Positions 62,034 through 64,000 of a stretch of DNA of 64,000 nucleotides are shown here, in pieces. The notes beneath the pieces were generated by a model. The model made no database searches. It had not been told where the DNA came from and worked only from the letters and a program-made list of their open reading frames with translations. The DNA is taken from contig CP058931.1 in assembly GCA_024760505.1 (NCBI GenBank), forward strand, positions 186,001 to 250,000. The letters are read 5' to 3'. The stretch's first letter is position 1. Every line of letters begins with the position of its first letter. Both the position numbers and the translations under genes were made by a program. This stretch comes from Nitrospira sp. (GTDB taxonomy: Bacteria > Nitrospirota > Nitrospiria > Nitrospirales > UBA8639).

Positions 62034-62753
62034 GTGAACTGTGTAGCCTGGCTCTTTGGTCGTGGAGCTTCGGTGGCATGTAACCTTCGTTGGGTCGTGC
62101 CTTCCGAATGGACTGTAGATGATAGATCTCTTCAGGTAGAAAAAATACGGGGAAAAATTTTAGCCGAAATGGATCATCCCGACATTGATACCAGACCATA
62201 TCAACAGCTTCTTGAAACTCTGGCTCGAAGAACGAAGCCCGGATGGAAGCATGCCTTCTTCACTACAAATTGGGATTATCTTCTCCAACGAGAGATCCTT
62301 CGGTTGGGGTTAAATTTTGTCCCTCCCTGGTTGCAGGACACACATGTTTTCCACCTAAATGGCACAGTGGAATATACAACTTCCTCCAATATACTGGGAC
62401 TCCGAGCTCCATTCTTGCTTGAGCGGGATAGCTTTCGTCAAAGAACCACCAGCCAAGAGTTCAATCTAGCCCTTCAGTCTCTATTCTGGCGTCGGGATTT
62501 TATAGTTGTCGGTGTTTCGTTTTCTTGTGAGACGGATAGGACCTTTTTGACTATTTTACGGAAAGCAAGGCTCCTGGCAGTAGGGGCAGCCCGGTGGCAT
62601 GTAGTGGATCCCTCCCCGCAGTCCGGCGAGGCAGTTGCCAGCCGTATCGCTTCCGCGTTACCAGAGGCCAAGGTAACATCAAGCACAACGGGATTCGCGG
62701 AATGGGTTACACAAGGCATGCCAGAACTTTCCCAAATGGGGGTTCTGGACTAA
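62034..62753 (+). CDS. SIR2-like domain protein
   Basis: The 239-residue protein starts at GTG with GAGG upstream. VAWLFGRGASVACNL (usually GAGAS) lies at the N-terminus, FFTTNWDYLLQREIL near residue 75, HVFHLNGTVE near 105 and DFIVVGVSFS near 158. These are the NAD-binding landmarks of SIR2-like proteins. In defence systems such domains degrade NAD+ upon infection; here no partner effector domain is fused. The IS630 element lies 66 bases upstream and may affect expression. Confidence 0.8.
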   Translation: MNCVAWLFGRGASVACNLRWVVPSEWTVDDRSLQVEKIRGKILAEMDHPDIDTRPYQQLLETLARRTKPGWKHAFFTTNWDYLLQREILRLGLNFVPPWLQDTHVFHLNGTVEYTTSSNILGLRAPFLLERDSFRQRTTSQEFNLALQSLFWRRDFIVVGVSFSCETDRTFLTILRKARLLAVGAARWHVVDPSPQSGEAVASRIASALPEAKVTSSTTGFAEWVTQGMPELSQMGVLD

Positions 62754-62964
62754 TGATCTTTCTAGGTACCTTTCACATCGGTTAACTTGCCAGTAAAAGT
62801 TTAAAGACATCGAGTTTAACCTTCGTTCACGTGGGGGCATTGCTGGATTTTCCACTACCCAGCGCTGCTGGAAGAACCTCCTGCCCGAGCCGTGTCAAGA
62901 AATCAGTCGGGTCGGTCTCGTAACGAAGGATCGACCGCTGGTTGTTATAGCGAACGGGGAGGTT

Positions 62965-63099
62965 GGAACAGGGGTCAAGTCTGTTGTTGAGAGTTTCGTG
63001 CAGAGGAAATGGGAAGCAGTCCGCAGGCAAAGGCTTTAGGAAGCAGGTGAGACAGATGGAGGCAGAATTTCGTCACCAACAGATTTGTTCCCATACCCT
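62965..63099 (+). repeat. Direct repeat, left copy
   Basis: This stretch of about 135 bases starts GGAACAGG and contains CAAGTCTGTTGTTGA, GGGAAGCAGT and AGAAGCAGG-like motifs. It is repeated with moderate divergence at 63338-63473. The two copies flank dispersed repeat D. The 62754-62964 stretch holds no supported gene. Confidence 0.8.
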
Positions 63100-63128
63100 G
63101 ACTCTAAAAGTTTCATCTCCCCTGCTCC

Positions 63129-63335
63129 GACGCCTGCCGCCCGTCCCATGATCGGACGCGCTTTTTCCTGGCGGGCCTTGTGTGAGCCTGGCGAGTTAGC
63201 CCGCTCTCCCATGTTTAGCGTCCGATCAATCAGATGAGACGGGCGGGGCGTCATTGGTTTTGGCTACTTTTGCCGGAACAAAAGTGGCTCGCCTGCCGGG
63301 GCGAAACCCGGCGACACAGAACATCACGTTGAAAC
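63129..63335 (+). repeat. Dispersed structured repeat, copy D
   Basis: It reads GACGCCTGCCGCCCGTCCC, then GGCGGGCCTTGTGTGAGCC, TGGCGAGTTAGCCCGC, GAGACGGGCGGGGCGTCA, TGGTTTTGGCTACTTTTGCC and GGGGCGAAACCCGGCGAC. CCGCCCGTC and GACGGGCGG are exact complements, so the arms changed together relative to copy C (compensatory change). Confidence 0.85.
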
Positions 63336-63337
63336 GA

Positions 63338-63473
63338 GGAACAGGAAACAAGTCTGTTGTTGAAAGTTTCGTGTGGAGGAATTGGGAAGCAGTTCGGAGT
63401 CAAATGGTCCAAGAAGCAGGTGGGACAGGTGGAGACAGAAATGCGTCAACAACAATTTTGCCCACCGTACCCT
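63338..63473 (+). repeat. Direct repeat, right copy
   Basis: This is the second copy of the repeat at 62965-63099. It is immediately followed by CTTTCACCAATACGTGAAGG (63473-63492), identical to 20 bases at the 3' end of the M48 gene (58159-58178). No gene was supported from here to 63597. Confidence 0.8.
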
Positions 63474-63597
63474 TTCACCAATACGTGAAGGTGGAATAAG
63501 AGGTTGGGTACCGTTGATGGTTCTGTCGCAACCGTTAGAGAGGAAAGGTAAAAATTGAACCTGCGAGGTAGTTAGTGCAACTCTCGTATAGAAAGCG

Positions 63598-63918
63598 CTA
63601 CGAAGATTTTTTCCTACGAGCCGGTCGTGCGTCTAACCATTTTTTGAACGAGGTCTGACTCTCGCCAGATGGCCGGCCTTCAAGCAACCCATCAATGCTA
63701 ATATCTTCATCAAGATCTTCCCAATGAATGCCTTCACCTTGGCCGATCAGCCGCCAGTTATTTTTCTCATCGAGAGTGGCATGGACCAGCCGTGGATACC
63801 AGGCTAACGGGACGGCAATGGTCCGTCCGTCTCCCAGATCGACACTTAACGTATCGTCGGTGATCCTCACATGTTCAGCACGGGGACTGACTGGGTTAGG
63901 TATTACGGAAGTACTCAT
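63598..63918 (-). CDS. DUF2442 protein
   Basis: The 106-residue protein contains HVRITDDTLSVDLGDGRTIAVPLAWYPRL and WRLIGQGEGIHWEDLDEDISIDGLLEG, the DUF2442 pattern. The tail is basic. The family usually sits next to DUF4160, as here, and is suspected to form small two-gene modules, possibly toxin-antitoxin-like. Its start overlaps the end of the DUF4160 gene. Confidence 0.9.
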   Translation of the reverse strand: MSTSVIPNPVSPRAEHVRITDDTLSVDLGDGRTIAVPLAWYPRLVHATLDEKNNWRLIGQGEGIHWEDLDEDISIDGLLEGRPSGESQTSFKKWLDARPARRKKSS

Positions 63919-64000
63919 TCCAGGCCTCCCTTAACTGTTCTTGATACTCAACGACAATTGCATACATCTGCTTAATGTCCACACGATTAAAGCCACCGCT
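63896..64000 (-). CDS. DUF4160 protein (C-terminal part; cut by window edge)
   Basis: The last 34 codons are visible on the minus strand, ending EAWNEYFRNT and stop. The pattern MYAIVVEYQEQLREAWNEYF matches the C-terminus of DUF4160 proteins. It overlaps the downstream DUF2442 start by 23 bases. The N-terminal part lies beyond the window. Confidence 0.75.
   Translation of the reverse strand, partial: SGGFNRVDIKQMYAIVVEYQEQLREAWNEYFRNT

Noticed and set aside
62827..63030. 67-codon minus-strand frame
   Set aside because: It overlaps the direct repeat and lacks an RBS. The segment RYNNQRSILRYETDPTDFL looks protein-like but could not be tied to any family.

Overview
The window looks like chromosomal DNA of a Gram-negative bacterium, most plausibly a member of the Nitrospirota (Nitrospira-like). 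This is inference. The evidence is a complete bacterial 20S proteasome locus (Mpa/ARC ATPase, Dop, PrcB, PrcA, PafA) in a genome that also encodes outer-membrane machinery: a TolC-type channel, lipoproteins and an AsmA-like protein. That combination is known from Nitrospirota and a few other non-actinobacterial phyla. No rRNA or tRNA was seen, and no database was consulted.

Layout. 1-4 kb: cell-division and envelope genes ftsE (5' truncated by the window edge), ftsX, an EnvC-type amidase activator and a CtpA-type protease, all tightly coupled. 4-5 kb: two small minus-strand genes. 5.1-6.7 kb: thiS-thiG-thiE. 6.9-14.3 kb: mpa-dop-prcB-prcA-(small ORF)-pafA-M23 peptidase, without a recognisable Pup or UBact tag gene. 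14.4-25 kb: a LOG-family enzyme, an exported beta-sandwich protein, a TolC/MacA/MacB-like tripartite exporter, an RNase Z-like hydrolase, small membrane and hypothetical proteins, a TraB/GumN protein and a short-chain dehydrogenase. 26-31.4 kb: a possible small RNA with a strong terminator, a nucleoside deaminase, a polyphosphate-glucokinase-like ROK kinase, a fluoride channel and a UvrA protein.

31.4-35.5 kb is an accessory patchwork. It holds a ParE-like toxin-antitoxin pair, a relic of a second uvrA 3' end, and several small minus-strand genes (among them an FRG-domain and a DUF3024 protein). These are separated by attC-like sites and dispersed repeats, so it may be a decayed cassette array. 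35.8-43.8 kb: envelope and housekeeping-accessory genes (lipoprotein, L,D-transpeptidase, macro domain, CsaA, ODP-type metallo-beta-lactamase fold, HerA/VirB4-like ATPase, DUF2780, DUF2959, GlsB).

44.4-58.2 kb is the most striking block: an AsmA-like protein, a DUF1318 lipoprotein, a giant exported protein of about 2,635 residues (TolB-like propeller, TPRs, a degenerate CHAT-like domain, more TPRs, and an apparently intact caspase-like CHAT domain), an SH3 protein and an M48 metalloprotease lipoprotein. They are arranged like one operon. 58.5-64 kb: a second accessory or defence-like area with HicBA, a second FRG protein, a frameshifted exported protein, an IS630-family element, a SIR2-like protein, repeat copies and a DUF4160/DUF2442 pair cut by the window edge. 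Four copies of a roughly 200-bp structured intergenic repeat (plus two short relatives) link the accessory regions.
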